Positions 54,829 through 63,243 of a stretch of DNA of 64,000 nt are shown here, piece by piece; position 1 is the first letter of the stretch, and every line of letters begins with the position of its first letter. Source of the stretch: Rhizobium oryzihabitans (lineage in GTDB: Bacteria; Pseudomonadota; Alphaproteobacteria; Rhizobiales; Rhizobiaceae). The position numbers and the translations under genes were made by a program. Below the pieces are notes generated by a model. It did no database searches and was not told the DNA's origin. It saw only the letters and a list, made by a program, of their open reading frames with translations. Location: positions 3,131,346-3,195,345 of the forward strand of contig NZ_CP048632.1 of NCBI RefSeq assembly GCF_010669145.1, given 5' to 3'.

Positions 54829-56219
54829 GCGAGTATCAAGAGTTCCTCGATCGCAAGAAGATCACCGATCCTGATACAGGCATCAGTGAAGCTTTGTCCC
54901 TGCCGTCGGTATTGAAGCCTCACCAGCACGATATCGTTCAGTGGTCATTGCGCCGCGGTCGCGCCGCTATCTTTGCCGGCACTGGCCTTGGAAAGACGCT
55001 CATGGAGCTTTCATGGTCGGATCAGGTCTTCGACTTCACAGGTAAGCCAGTCCTTATCATGGCGCCGCTAGCCGTCGCTGAGCAACACATTACCGAGGCC
55101 GAGAAATTCGGCATGGCGGCAAATCTGGTGTCGTTCCATCCCGAGGAAGGATGGGGGATCAACGTCACCAATTACCAGAAGATGGATCACTTCGACCTGT
55201 CCCGGTTCGGTGGCGTCGTTCTGGACGAAAGCAGCATCCTCAAAAGCACGGACGGCAAGTACCGCACGAAGCTGATTTCCGAGTGCTCGAAGATACCGTT
55301 CAGGCTGGCAGCAACGGCAACTCCGGCGCCGAACGACTTCATGGAGCTTGGCAATCATGCGGAGTTCCTCGGCGTCATGTCGTATACCGACATGCTTGCG
55401 ACGTTCTTCACACACGACGGAGGCGATACGCAGAAATGGCGGCTGAAAGGGCACGCTGAGAGCGAGTTCTGGAAGTGGATGGCTTCGTGGGCCGTGATGC
55501 TTCGGAAGCCTTCCGATCTAGGCTATGACAATGCCGGCTACGATCTTCCGCCGCTGAACTACCACCAGCACACTGTCGGAGTGGAATACGCCCCAAGCCT
55601 CGATACCGGCCTCCTTTTCCCCATGGAAGCCCGCACGCTGCAAGAACGCATTGCGGCTCGCCGTGACAGCGTATCCGAGCGCGTGGCGCTAGCCGCCTCC
55701 ATGACGCCGGCCGATAGACCTTTCGTATGGTGGTGCAATCTGAACAGCGAAGCTGAGGCCCTCGCAAAGCTGATACCAGGCGCGGTCAATCTATCAGGGG
55801 CCGACAAAGACGACGACAAGCGCCGCAAGCTTGTTGACTTCTCGCAGGGTCGCATTCGCGTGCTGATCACGAAGCCGTCGATCGCCGGGTTCGGAATGAA
55901 CTGGCAGCACTGCGCAGATACCGGATTTGTCGGGCTGAATGACAGCTTCGAGCAAATCTATCAGGCGATCCGTCGCTTCTGGCGGTTTGGGCAGATGAAG
56001 CCGGTCAATGTCCATTTCATCGCATCTGAAATGGAGGGCGCCACCGTAGCAAACCTCCGTCGGAAGGAAATCGACGCGGACCGGATGGCCGCAGCGATGG
56101 TGATGCACATGGCAGACCTTTCGAGTGCAGCTGTGCGCGGATCTGTTCGTGATCGTCCTGACTACAATCCAACCATACCGATGAAAATTCCAACATGGAT
56201 AGGGGAGTGCGCGGCATGA
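54825..56219 (+). CDS. SNF2-type DNA helicase/ATPase
   Basis: The 464-residue superfamily 2 protein has LKPHQHDIVQWSLRRGRAAIFAGTGLGKT-type motifs Q and I (Walker A at about residue 50), VVLDESS as motif II in place of DEAH, RLAATATPAPND as motif III, and the C-terminal ITKPSIAGFGMNWQHC...QAIRRFWRFGQ motifs V and VI. It is probably a phage replication or chromatin-remodelling-like helicase. Coupled to the nuclease upstream and methylase downstream by ATGA overlaps. Confidence 0.88.
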   Translation: MSEYQEFLDRKKITDPDTGISEALSLPSVLKPHQHDIVQWSLRRGRAAIFAGTGLGKTLMELSWSDQVFDFTGKPVLIMAPLAVAEQHITEAEKFGMAANLVSFHPEEGWGINVTNYQKMDHFDLSRFGGVVLDESSILKSTDGKYRTKLISECSKIPFRLAATATPAPNDFMELGNHAEFLGVMSYTDMLATFFTHDGGDTQKWRLKGHAESEFWKWMASWAVMLRKPSDLGYDNAGYDLPPLNYHQHTVGVEYAPSLDTGLLFPMEARTLQERIAARRDSVSERVALAASMTPADRPFVWWCNLNSEAEALAKLIPGAVNLSGADKDDDKRRKLVDFSQGRIRVLITKPSIAGFGMNWQHCADTGFVGLNDSFEQIYQAIRRFWRFGQMKPVNVHFIASEMEGATVANLRRKEIDADRMAAAMVMHMADLSSAAVRGSVRDRPDYNPTIPMKIPTWIGECAA

Positions 56220-57211
56220 CTATCAACGCCGTCGACCAGGTTGTGACCGATCGATACGCCATCTATCAGGGCGACGCATGCGAGCTTATCCGTGGCGTCC
56301 CCGGTGATAGCGTCCATTTCGGCATCCATAGCCCGCCATTCGAGGGGCTTTACAAGTTCTCGAACTACGACCGCGATATATCGAACAATGACGGCCCGCA
56401 GTTTTGGGAGCACTACGCATTCCTGATTTCCGAACTCTACAGGGTGACGAAGCCGGGCCGCATACATTCCGTTCACTGCATGCAACTGCCCACCAGCAAG
56501 ACACGACATGGCTTTATCGGCATGCGGGACTTCCGGGGCGAAATCGTCAGAGCCTACGAGGACGCCGGGTGGATCTTCCATTCCGAAGTTTGCATCTGGA
56601 AAGACCCGGTTATCGCTCAGCAGCGCACGAAATCTATCCGGTTGCTTCACAAGCAGATCACGAAGGACAGCACGATCAGCGGTATGGGACTTGCTGATTA
56701 TATCGTGTCATTCCGCAAGCCGGGGGACAACGAGGCGCCCGTCGCTGGAATGTTTGACCGGTGGTCTGGCGATGACAGCCTCGACATCAGCCGTGAGGCC
56801 TATGAAAAGCACAGAAAGCAAACCGAATCCGAAGGCCGCAAGGCTTGGCCCTTCGAGCAGTGGCGTTCAATCCTCGTATGGCAGCGGTACGCTTCGCCAG
56901 TGTGGATGGACATCAACCAGACGAACACCCTGCAGTATCGCGCCGGTCGCGATGAGAAGGACGAACAGCACATATCCCCGCTACAGCTGGACGTGATCGA
57001 GCGATGCCTCGATCTTTGGTCGGCAAAGGGTGAGACAGTCCTGACACCGTTCCTTGGCATTGGAAGCGAAGTTTACTCCGCTGTAAAGCTCGGCCGAAAA
57101 GGACTGGGTTTCGAGTTGAAGCCGTCCTATTTTCGACAGGCAGTCAAGAACATCGCCGAATTGAATATTCAACCAGCTGACACGCTGTTCGATATGGCAG
57201 GTGTCGCATGA
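56216..57211 (+). CDS. DNA methyltransferase (N4-cytosine/N6-adenine type)
   Basis: The 331-residue protein has the catalytic SPPF motif (HSPPFEGLYKFS, about residue 40) and a C-terminal AdoMet-binding VLTPFLGIGSEVYSAVKLGRKGLGFEL (the FxGxG motif is last, a beta-type order). It modifies phage DNA, probably to evade host restriction. Start MTINAVDQVV overlaps the helicase stop. No partner restriction endonuclease is seen. Confidence 0.88.
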   Translation: MTINAVDQVVTDRYAIYQGDACELIRGVPGDSVHFGIHSPPFEGLYKFSNYDRDISNNDGPQFWEHYAFLISELYRVTKPGRIHSVHCMQLPTSKTRHGFIGMRDFRGEIVRAYEDAGWIFHSEVCIWKDPVIAQQRTKSIRLLHKQITKDSTISGMGLADYIVSFRKPGDNEAPVAGMFDRWSGDDSLDISREAYEKHRKQTESEGRKAWPFEQWRSILVWQRYASPVWMDINQTNTLQYRAGRDEKDEQHISPLQLDVIERCLDLWSAKGETVLTPFLGIGSEVYSAVKLGRKGLGFELKPSYFRQAVKNIAELNIQPADTLFDMAGVA

Positions 57212-57564
57212 CCGGCCCCGAGAAAGACGCCCTCGCAGTCCTACAGCCGTTCCTTGGCGATGAGCTGGCGAAGGCCATTGTTGAGTTCCGCCGGCACACG
57301 AAGAAATCCCCGCTGACCGGATATGCCGCCAAGCTACTCGTGAAGGAATACCAGATCACGGGCAATGCCGTGGCGGCCGCCGAAATGCAGATTTCTATGT
57401 CGTGGCAGGGCTTCAAGGCCAACTGGTATTTCAACGAACTCGCCAAGACTGGCCAGCGCCACCCGCACCAGCCGCCGCAACGCCGGACAGGCGACATGGC
57501 AGATTTCACCAACGACTTGATGGAGGGCTACTATGAACGCAAGCTTCCGACCATCAACCATTGA
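57208..57564 (+). CDS. Hypothetical phage protein, 118 aa
   Basis: Not recognised. Starts MTGPEKDALAVLQPFLGDEL and is helical, ending with a Pro/Arg-rich stretch. Overlaps the next gene by 32 bases. Confidence 0.6.
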   Translation: MTGPEKDALAVLQPFLGDELAKAIVEFRRHTKKSPLTGYAAKLLVKEYQITGNAVAAAEMQISMSWQGFKANWYFNELAKTGQRHPHQPPQRRTGDMADFTNDLMEGYYERKLPTINH

Positions 57565-58123
57565 GGCGCTGAAATCCTTGTGGGTGGCGTTGCCGGTCCG
57601 CGCATCAAACGATGGGGCCGACGGCGATCCTCGCGAACGGCAAATGGCCATCCTACAGCTCTATTGCGAGGTTCTTTCCGAGTGCAGCGAGGCGGCTATC
57701 TGGAACACGGTCAATAACCTGCGCGCAGGCAAGATCGAAGATGCCAGCAAGAGCTTTTGTCCGAAGGCTCCCGAACTGGCCTCTTATGTCCGCAGTGAGC
57801 AGACACGTCTCGACGCGCTGAACCGGCCAAAGTCTATCGCGGCTCAGCCAGTGACCCGGCCTTGGACCGATTGGCGAGAGGTTCACCTGAACCGGGCATT
57901 CAAGGAAAATCGTGCGTTCATCGAGCATGTGACGCTCGATCAAGCGAAAGCTCGGTCCAGTCGGAAGAAATACCCAGCCGGTTCGACGTGGTTTTGGTCC
58001 CTTGGTCCCGTCGATACCATGCTTGGCTCAATGTATGGGCCTGCCGGTAGCGCGGAAACTGACGGTCAAATCTGGGGCGACAACAGGCAGCATGTACCTG
58101 CATCGGTGGTGATCCATGTGTGA
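57533..58123 (+). CDS. Hypothetical phage protein, 196 aa
   Basis: Not recognised as a family. Starts MNASFRPSTIEALKSLWVAL; the N-terminal part (LYCEVLSECSEAAIWNTVNNLRAGKIEDASKSFCPKAPELASYVR) resembles phage replication-accessory proteins that follow methylase or helicase genes, but this is a loose impression. Confidence 0.6.
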   Translation: MNASFRPSTIEALKSLWVALPVRASNDGADGDPRERQMAILQLYCEVLSECSEAAIWNTVNNLRAGKIEDASKSFCPKAPELASYVRSEQTRLDALNRPKSIAAQPVTRPWTDWREVHLNRAFKENRAFIEHVTLDQAKARSSRKKYPAGSTWFWSLGPVDTMLGSMYGPAGSAETDGQIWGDNRQHVPASVVIHV

Positions 58124-58319
58124 TTGCCCTCTATCCGAAACAGAGCTTCGTGTAGCCCGCTGGCTGGCGGATGGAAAAGACTGCCAGGACATCGCGCTTA
58201 TCCTGGATCGCAGCAAGATGACGGTCACCCGGCATATCGCTGCGGCCTACAACAAGACCGGCACCCACAACATGCACGGCCTCGTCGCCTTCGTTCTGCG
58301 TAAAGGATGGCTCGAATGA
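58116..58319 (+). CDS. LuxR-type HTH-only protein, 67 aa (first of two)
   Basis: The protein is just a GerE/LuxR HTH: LSETELRVARWLADGKDCQDIALILDRSKMTVTRHIAAAYNKTGTHN. It lacks any sensor domain. The next gene encodes a similar small protein. A regulator of phage late or middle genes is plausible. Confidence 0.8.
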   Translation: MCDCPLSETELRVARWLADGKDCQDIALILDRSKMTVTRHIAAAYNKTGTHNMHGLVAFVLRKGWLE

Positions 58320-58519
58320 TTGAAAGAATCCCCACAGATCGAGAGATCGAATGCGTTCAGGCTATTGCCAATGGGCTGACTGCCAAGCAGGCATCGTTCA
58401 AGCTCGATACATCGATCAATCTGTTCAACAGGCTCCTTGAGAGAGCGCGTCTGAAAACAAGCGCGAAAACAACGGCTGAACTGGTCGCAATCGCCATGAG
58501 AAACGGATGGATCCAATGA
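58316..58519 (+). CDS. LuxR-type HTH-only protein, 67 aa (second of two)
   Basis: Same length as the preceding protein. The sequence PTDREIECVQAIANGLTAKQASFKLDTSINLFNRLLERARLKTSAKTTAELVAIAMRNGW follows the GerE fold but is degenerate at the recognition helix. The C-termini of both end in GW-x-x, suggesting a duplication. ATGA overlaps on both sides. Confidence 0.7.
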   Translation: MIERIPTDREIECVQAIANGLTAKQASFKLDTSINLFNRLLERARLKTSAKTTAELVAIAMRNGWIQ

Positions 58520-58788
58520 CCATTCAGGAACGATTAGAGGCTCAGGTTTCCGAGCACGAAGCGTTGGGATCGACGCGCCGGGACAAATCTCTTGGCATTC
58601 GGTCTATGCCGGAGGGTTACGCGCTCATGTTGAACCGTGACGAAAGCCATTTCTACTGGCTCAAGTTCGATGGCTCGGAAGGGGTGGAGGCGTGGGACAA
58701 ATGGTACGTCTACCACTCGGCCACGATGAATAGCGATAGCTGCGAGATACTCGCGGTGCTTCAAGGCAAGATTGGAGCGTCTGCATGA
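58516..58788 (+). CDS. Hypothetical phage protein, 90 aa
   Basis: Not recognised. Starts MTIQERLEAQVSEHEALGST; the middle is beta-rich (YALMLNRDESHFYWLKFDG). Part of the tightly overlapping run. Confidence 0.6.
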   Translation: MTIQERLEAQVSEHEALGSTRRDKSLGIRSMPEGYALMLNRDESHFYWLKFDGSEGVEAWDKWYVYHSATMNSDSCEILAVLQGKIGASA

Positions 58789-58871
58789 CCCCCATCCAAT
58801 GGAACGGCTCAAGCACCAGCTTTGGGCCGGCGTTTGAGAAGGCAGTGAATAGCAGGGGGCTTTTCGCATGA
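58785..58871 (+). CDS. Tiny phage ORF, 28 aa
   Basis: A 28-residue frame starting MTPIQWNGSSTSFGPAFEK. Both ends overlap neighbours by four bases (ATGA), so it fills the only gap between two genes and is probably translated. Function unknown. Confidence 0.5.
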   Translation: MTPIQWNGSSTSFGPAFEKAVNSRGLFA

Positions 58872-60280
58872 GATACGGCTCAGTGTGCAGCGGCATCGAA
58901 GCCGCGACCATGGCTTGGCATCCACTCGGATGGACGCCGGCATTCTTCAGCGAGATCGAGGCTTTCCCCTCGGCCGTCCTCGCTCATCACTACGGATCGA
59001 ACATGCCAGGAGAACCGCTGGCAAAGAACGGGATACCGAACTATGGCGACTTCACGCAGATCGGCGCGGATGCAGGACCAATCGACCTTCTTGTGGGAGG
59101 AACACCCTGCCAGTCTTTCTCGGTCGCAGGAAAGCGTCTCGGACTGGATGACCCGCGCGGTAACCTCGCCCTTGAGTATCTCAGCCTGGCTCGGCGCCTG
59201 CGCGCCCGCTGGATCGTATGGGAAAACGTCCCCGGTGTCGTTTCCTCTGTCACGGATGAAGAGGACGGTGAAGGCGGTATTCAGTCAGGAATTGAAGGAC
59301 GCGAAGCCGGAGACGAATGGATTGAAGAAAGCGATTTTGCGACCTTTCTCTCATTCGTTCGGGAATGCGGGTATGGGTTCGCCTACCGAGTTCTTGACGC
59401 TCAATATGTCCGAGTGGACGGCTTTGGACGGGCTGTCCCTCAGCGACGACGGCGTGTGTTCGTTGTCGGATATCTTGGAGACTGGCGACGTGCCGCAGCA
59501 GTATTACTTGAGCCCCAAGGCATGCGCGGGGATTCTGCGCCGCGCCGAGAACCGGGGGAAGGAACTGCCGGAACAATTGATGCGAGCGCTGCGCGCAGTC
59601 GCGGAGCAGGCGTAAACCCCGGCATGATAACAGGTGACTGGCCGGCTCAAGTCTCTCCGACACTCGACACCTATTATGGTGACAAGATGGGGCTTGAAGA
59701 TCAGCACATATTCAATCAACGCGGTGGAAAGTTTGTGCCTGTTGCCATACAGGCAGGCGCCCTGCGCGAGAACCCAAACAGTGGCCCTGACGGCGTTGGC
59801 GTTCAGGAAGGCATTTCCTACACGCTGGAAGCTCGATCAGAGGTGCAAGCCGTTGCTTTCGATACAACGCAGATCACCAGCAAGGCCAATTACAGCAATC
59901 CTCAGATTGGAGACCCTTGTCATCCTCTCGCATCAGGTGCGCACCCGCCGGCTGTGGCTTTCGCTCAGAACACCCGTGACGAGGTTCGCCTGTTCGGTGG
60001 CGACGGGCAGGTGGTTGGAGCTCTCGCCGCAGAACCCGGCATGAAACAACAATCGTATGTCGCTCAGGATTGGGCCGTCCGCCGACTGACCCCGACCGAA
60101 TGTGAGCGTTTGCAGGGATTTCCCGACAATTTCACCAATGTCCCATGGGGCAAGAAAGACACGTCGCCCGACGGGCCTCGATACAAAAGTTTGGGGAATT
60201 CTATGGCGGTAAACGTGATGCGCTGGATCGGCCGGCGGATTGAGATGGTGGAGAAGATCACGAAAGGAGAGGCGGCATGA
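58868..60280 (+). CDS. dcm: C5-cytosine DNA methyltransferase
   Basis: The 470-residue protein has the order of a C5 methylase: motif I YGSVCSGIEAATMAW, motif IV GGTPCQSFSVAGKR with the catalytic Cys, motif VI WENVPGV, motif VIII QRRRRVFVVGYLGDWR, then a target-recognition region of about 190 residues and motifs IX-X at the end (RLTPTECERLQGFPDNFT...GNSMAVNVMRWIG). It probably protects phage DNA. It has no cognate endonuclease nearby. A second open frame overlaps bases 59043-59615. Confidence 0.93.
   Translation: MRYGSVCSGIEAATMAWHPLGWTPAFFSEIEAFPSAVLAHHYGSNMPGEPLAKNGIPNYGDFTQIGADAGPIDLLVGGTPCQSFSVAGKRLGLDDPRGNLALEYLSLARRLRARWIVWENVPGVVSSVTDEEDGEGGIQSGIEGREAGDEWIEESDFATFLSFVRECGYGFAYRVLDAQYVRVDGFGRAVPQRRRRVFVVGYLGDWRRAAAVLLEPQGMRGDSAPRREPGEGTAGTIDASAARSRGAGVNPGMITGDWPAQVSPTLDTYYGDKMGLEDQHIFNQRGGKFVPVAIQAGALRENPNSGPDGVGVQEGISYTLEARSEVQAVAFDTTQITSKANYSNPQIGDPCHPLASGAHPPAVAFAQNTRDEVRLFGGDGQVVGALAAEPGMKQQSYVAQDWAVRRLTPTECERLQGFPDNFTNVPWGKKDTSPDGPRYKSLGNSMAVNVMRWIGRRIEMVEKITKGEAA
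59373..59615 (+). other. Second, conserved-looking frame inside the cytosine methylase gene
   Basis: In a different frame from the methylase the sequence stays open from 59043 to 59615. From 59373 it encodes GMGSPTEFLTLNMSEW, then VCSLSDILETGDVPQQYYLS and KACAGILRRAENRGKELPE, phrases that I know as a protein ending in phage genomes of this kind. The methylase frame over the same bases is itself conserved (FVVGYLGDWRRAAAVL). Whether the second frame is translated here is unknown. Confidence 0.5.
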
Positions 60281-60621
60281 CGAACAAATCTGCAGCAAAA
60301 GCCGTCCCAACCGGCAATGAATACGAGGCCCATTACCGGCCTGTGTGGGCAGCATCGTTCCGAGTGGTGAAGACCAGCGGGAGAGTAGCGAAGTTCTCGA
60401 CAGAGCTTGCAGCAGAGGTAGCAGCGTGGCGGGTTCTGTATTCCGTCGAGCAGCGGGTAATGAGACGCGACGGCGCCCTGGTATTTGCGGCCAAGGCAAC
60501 AGCCGACGCACATTTCAATCTGGCTCCATCTGTCAAAGCCAAGGGCAGCAATAAGCGAACCATTGTCGAGAAGGCACAACGCAAGGGCAAAGAGATCAGC
60601 GTGGAGGGGGTTACGGCATGA
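60277..60621 (+). CDS. Hypothetical phage protein, 114 aa
   Basis: Not recognised. Starts MTNKSAAKAVPTGNEYEAHY; basic and Ala-rich. Overlaps both neighbours by 4 bases. Confidence 0.6.
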   Translation: MTNKSAAKAVPTGNEYEAHYRPVWAASFRVVKTSGRVAKFSTELAAEVAAWRVLYSVEQRVMRRDGALVFAAKATADAHFNLAPSVKAKGSNKRTIVEKAQRKGKEISVEGVTA

Positions 60622-60887
60622 GCGACAGACCGGTCGAAGCATGGCTCGCATCCAAAGACCATGAGAAATGGGGCAAGGCGATGGTGGCCTGCCAGAGCGG
60701 AGCGCCGTGGGAGTGCGGTGCAGAAGGCAAGTGCGCCAACGGCGGCGATTGCTTCACCACGGATCGACAGGGAGCCTGTGTGGCGTGGAAAATGATCAAG
60801 CGGCTCAAGAGCGATAACGTCGTGGTGCAGCGTCACCTCCATCGTGCAGTGGAATTTCTTCGTTACGGGAAAGGAGACGCAGCATGA
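60618..60887 (+). CDS. Cys-rich hypothetical phage protein, 89 aa
   Basis: Not recognised. Starts MSDRPVEAWLASKDHEKWGK and has five cysteines in the first 55 residues (CQSG...CGAEGKC...C...C), possibly metal-binding. Confidence 0.6.
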   Translation: MSDRPVEAWLASKDHEKWGKAMVACQSGAPWECGAEGKCANGGDCFTTDRQGACVAWKMIKRLKSDNVVVQRHLHRAVEFLRYGKGDAA

Positions 60888-61219
60888 CCACAGCAGCCAA
60901 ACCCAAGCACAGCAAAGAACACATAACACTGGCTGCCCAGATGTGGTGCGACGGGCAGAAAGTCGAAGTGATCGCTGAACGGCTCGGCATGACGCCGCAG
61001 AAACTGCGCGGCATGATAGACACATACCGAAAGCGCTTCCCGTATCGCAGAAATCACGTCAGGCGGGAAAACCCTGTGGTCAAGCCTCCTGAGATGGGCA
61101 GCGTCGTAACGCCGTTATCCAGACCGGGATGTGTTGTCCGCACGACCATTACAGGGGCGAGGGTCACCATGCCCCGCGTGGAGTTCATTGACGGGCCAGA
61201 ATGGCAGGCGAGGGCGTAA
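60884..61219 (+). CDS. Small HTH phage protein, 111 aa
   Basis: Residues about 10-55 (KEHITLAAQMWCDGQKVEVIAERLGMTPQKLRGMIDTYRKRF) form a helix-turn-helix similar in layout to GcrA or resolvase-type HTHs, followed by a basic segment and a beta-rich tail. A transcriptional role is inferred only from the HTH. Confidence 0.7.
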   Translation: MTTAAKPKHSKEHITLAAQMWCDGQKVEVIAERLGMTPQKLRGMIDTYRKRFPYRRNHVRRENPVVKPPEMGSVVTPLSRPGCVVRTTITGARVTMPRVEFIDGPEWQARA

Positions 61220-61697
61220 TGACCAGCCATCCGGCAGCCGATCTGTTCCCGAGACAATCGCTAAGCGCCCACGGTCGCCAAACGGCATCAACGTGCACCG
61301 CTTCCTTGAAGGATACGGCATCAAGGTTCTTCCTTATACCGATGCCAGAGGGTGGAAAGACCGGCCGGCGAACGTCGTCTATGGAGGCAGAACAGTGGCT
61401 CGCCTGATGCGAAGAGACATGGAATTGACAGGGCTGGTGGTCCGCTGCATTCAGACAAGTAACCCAACCTGCTTTGATGACGTGGTTATCCTGTCGGTAT
61501 GGCGGTTCATATCGGCTCACATGGCCCACAGGAAGGCGCCAGACGTAATTCAGGAGTTCGGGCGCGTAGACCTTGCCCACATCAAGAAACGCGCTCACCG
61601 CCTCGTAAATGGGAGCTACGGGCGAATGGGCAAGACATGGGAAAAGATCGGCACGCTGTTGGCCGACGCTATGATTGAACAGGAGCACGCGGCATGA
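61219..61697 (+). pseudogene. Hypothetical phage protein, split by a one-base frameshift
   Basis: The ATG at 61219 overlaps the upstream stop by one base and gives MTSHPAADLFP. The natural continuation ETIAKRPRSPNGINVHRFLEG...EQEHAA is in another frame, ending at 61697. One missing C in the run 61248-61250 explains it; the joined protein would be about 159 residues. The C-terminal part (GRVDLAHIKKRAHRLVNGSYGR) is helical. Function unknown. Confidence 0.75.
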
Positions 61698-62608
61698 AGA
61701 TTTCCGAGCAACAGAGCTACCTCGACATGGCTGGACGCAGGGTGTTTATTGTCAGGAGAGAAAAGCTCATCGACACAACAACCGGGCGTCGGGATCAATT
61801 CTGGACTTACATCGGATACCAGGTGGACCGAGACGGAAACCGCATTGGCGAGCCACGCGGATGGAAGTCAGACGGGAGAGACTGGACTGGCGACATGGAT
61901 GGCAACATTATCCGGGAAGCCGATATCGGCATGTCGATAACGGAACCACAGGCTGTCATTTTGGAACGGCTTATTGAGGCCATGGAGACGGATATGGCTT
62001 TGCCGATCGCCACCGGTCCTAAGCTATTCGGAAATGCGTGGCCTGAAACATCCTCAACTAGCACCGAGATCCGTGGGCATGAAACGGTGGAGCTTGTCGC
62101 GGGAGAAGAGCACATTACCCGGCAGCGCCATGCAGCGGTCAACGATCTGACCGAGCGCAGGGCGAAGTGCAGCAGGCCTCGTATCGGGCGGATGGAAGAG
62201 GCTTTCTCCTGGGTGTCGTTGGTGTTTGATGATGAAGACCGCAAGATTTTGCTTGCCTATGCGGAAGTGAAGGCAAAAGGATGGGAATTTAAGCGCTTCA
62301 TCGAGAACAGAAACCGCCGTAGCCCTCACAAAAACGCATGGGTTAAACGAACGATATTGCGTAAAATTACAAAAACCTTGCAAGAGGTTGAAACGAAGTT
62401 GCGCAAGCGTGCAATTATCTTGCGTGATTGTGCCGGTTTACATGTGTCACACGAAGAGGCAAAACACTCATGCAAATCGATAACGTCAACGGTTTGTGGG
62501 CGGGATGAAGAGATAAACCGGCATGCAACGCCGATGAATAGCCCCGCAAATATCACAACGGCCGCCGAACGTGAAGCACGACGGCGCGCCAAGCTGGAAG
62601 CAGCATAA
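61694..62608 (+). CDS. Hypothetical phage protein, 304 aa
   Basis: Not recognised with confidence. Starts MKISEQQSYLDMAGRRVFIV. The C-terminal two-thirds (RPRIGRMEEAFSWVSLVFDDEDRKILLAYAEVKAKGWEFKRFIENRNRRSPHKNAWVKRT split in two halves) look like a DNA-binding helical domain, similar in placement to phage late regulators of the Rhizobiales. The last 80 residues are more AT-rich and basic. Confidence 0.6.
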   Translation: MKISEQQSYLDMAGRRVFIVRREKLIDTTTGRRDQFWTYIGYQVDRDGNRIGEPRGWKSDGRDWTGDMDGNIIREADIGMSITEPQAVILERLIEAMETDMALPIATGPKLFGNAWPETSSTSTEIRGHETVELVAGEEHITRQRHAAVNDLTERRAKCSRPRIGRMEEAFSWVSLVFDDEDRKILLAYAEVKAKGWEFKRFIENRNRRSPHKNAWVKRTILRKITKTLQEVETKLRKRAIILRDCAGLHVSHEEAKHSCKSITSTVCGRDEEINRHATPMNSPANITTAAEREARRRAKLEAA

Positions 62609-62686
62609 CCATTTGGACCGGCGATACCGTGAGGGTTCGCACCGCACAGGCTGAGATTGATGCGCTCAGCGGTCCCGCCAATTCAC

Positions 62687-62763
62687 GTCGGTGTAGAGCA
62701 GCCCGGTAGCTCGCTTGGCTCATAACCAAGAGGCCGCAGGTTCAAATCCTGCCACCGCAACCA
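62687..62763 (+). tRNA. Phage tRNA-Met (anticodon CAT), initiator-like
   Basis: The 77-base sequence folds into a cloverleaf: D-arm GAGC/GCTC with AGCCCGGTA loop, anticodon stem CTTGG/CCAAG with CAT at 62721-62723, T-arm GCAGG-TTCAAAT-CCTGC and encoded CCA. The D-arm and the acceptor mismatch at position 1-72 are like initiator tRNA. A second mismatch (position 2-71) and only two G-C pairs next to the anticodon loop are not standard for an initiator. Confidence 0.85.
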
Positions 62764-62886
62764 GTTTCACAGCCCCGCCCGTAACAAGGTGGGGCTGATC
62801 GATTCCGAGAGTGGCCTAGGACAAAGGGCGGCCCTGCGGGTGACCTAGCGGGTTTCGCCGACCCGGCCAAAGCGGCGGAGGATTTC

Positions 62887-63048
62887 ATGAAGGCTCTGAC
62901 GCCAAAGACAGAAGCAGAGCAGACGGTGGACGATTTAGTGATGCTGGTTCGAAAACTAGTCCGCAAGCTGCCGAAAGACGCAGAATTGCGGGCTAAGGCG
63001 CTGGACTACTTATCGCGCAAAGGCCTCATGGGTAGTCCACTGCGCTGA
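62887..63048 (+). CDS. Small helical phage protein, 53 aa
   Basis: A 53-residue ORF starting MKALTPKTEAEQTVDDLVML with GCGGAGGA upstream. Charged and wholly helical. It fills the otherwise empty stretch after the tRNA. Function unknown. Confidence 0.6.
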   Translation: MKALTPKTEAEQTVDDLVMLVRKLVRKLPKDAELRAKALDYLSRKGLMGSPLR

Positions 63049-63087
63049 TCGTCTGAACCCCATTCACCCGCCCACATGGAGAGAGCG

Positions 63088-63243
63088 ATGAACAACGCCA
63101 CTATCATTCTGATGATTGGTGTTTTTTACGCCGTGCTGCTCAGTCCGTGGTGGGTAGGCCTCATCGCCGGTTTGATTGTTGGTCTGGCGTCTTGCATCCT
63201 TGTCGATGGTATCTGGTGGCTGATGCGGAAGCTCGCACGATGA
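63088..63243 (+). CDS. Small membrane protein, 51 aa
   Basis: A 51-residue ORF starting MNNATIILMIGVFYAVLLSP with two hydrophobic segments and a positively charged end (WLMRKLAR). GGAGAGAG precedes the ATG. It overlaps the next gene by 4 bases. Confidence 0.6.
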   Translation: MNNATIILMIGVFYAVLLSPWWVGLIAGLIVGLASCILVDGIWWLMRKLAR

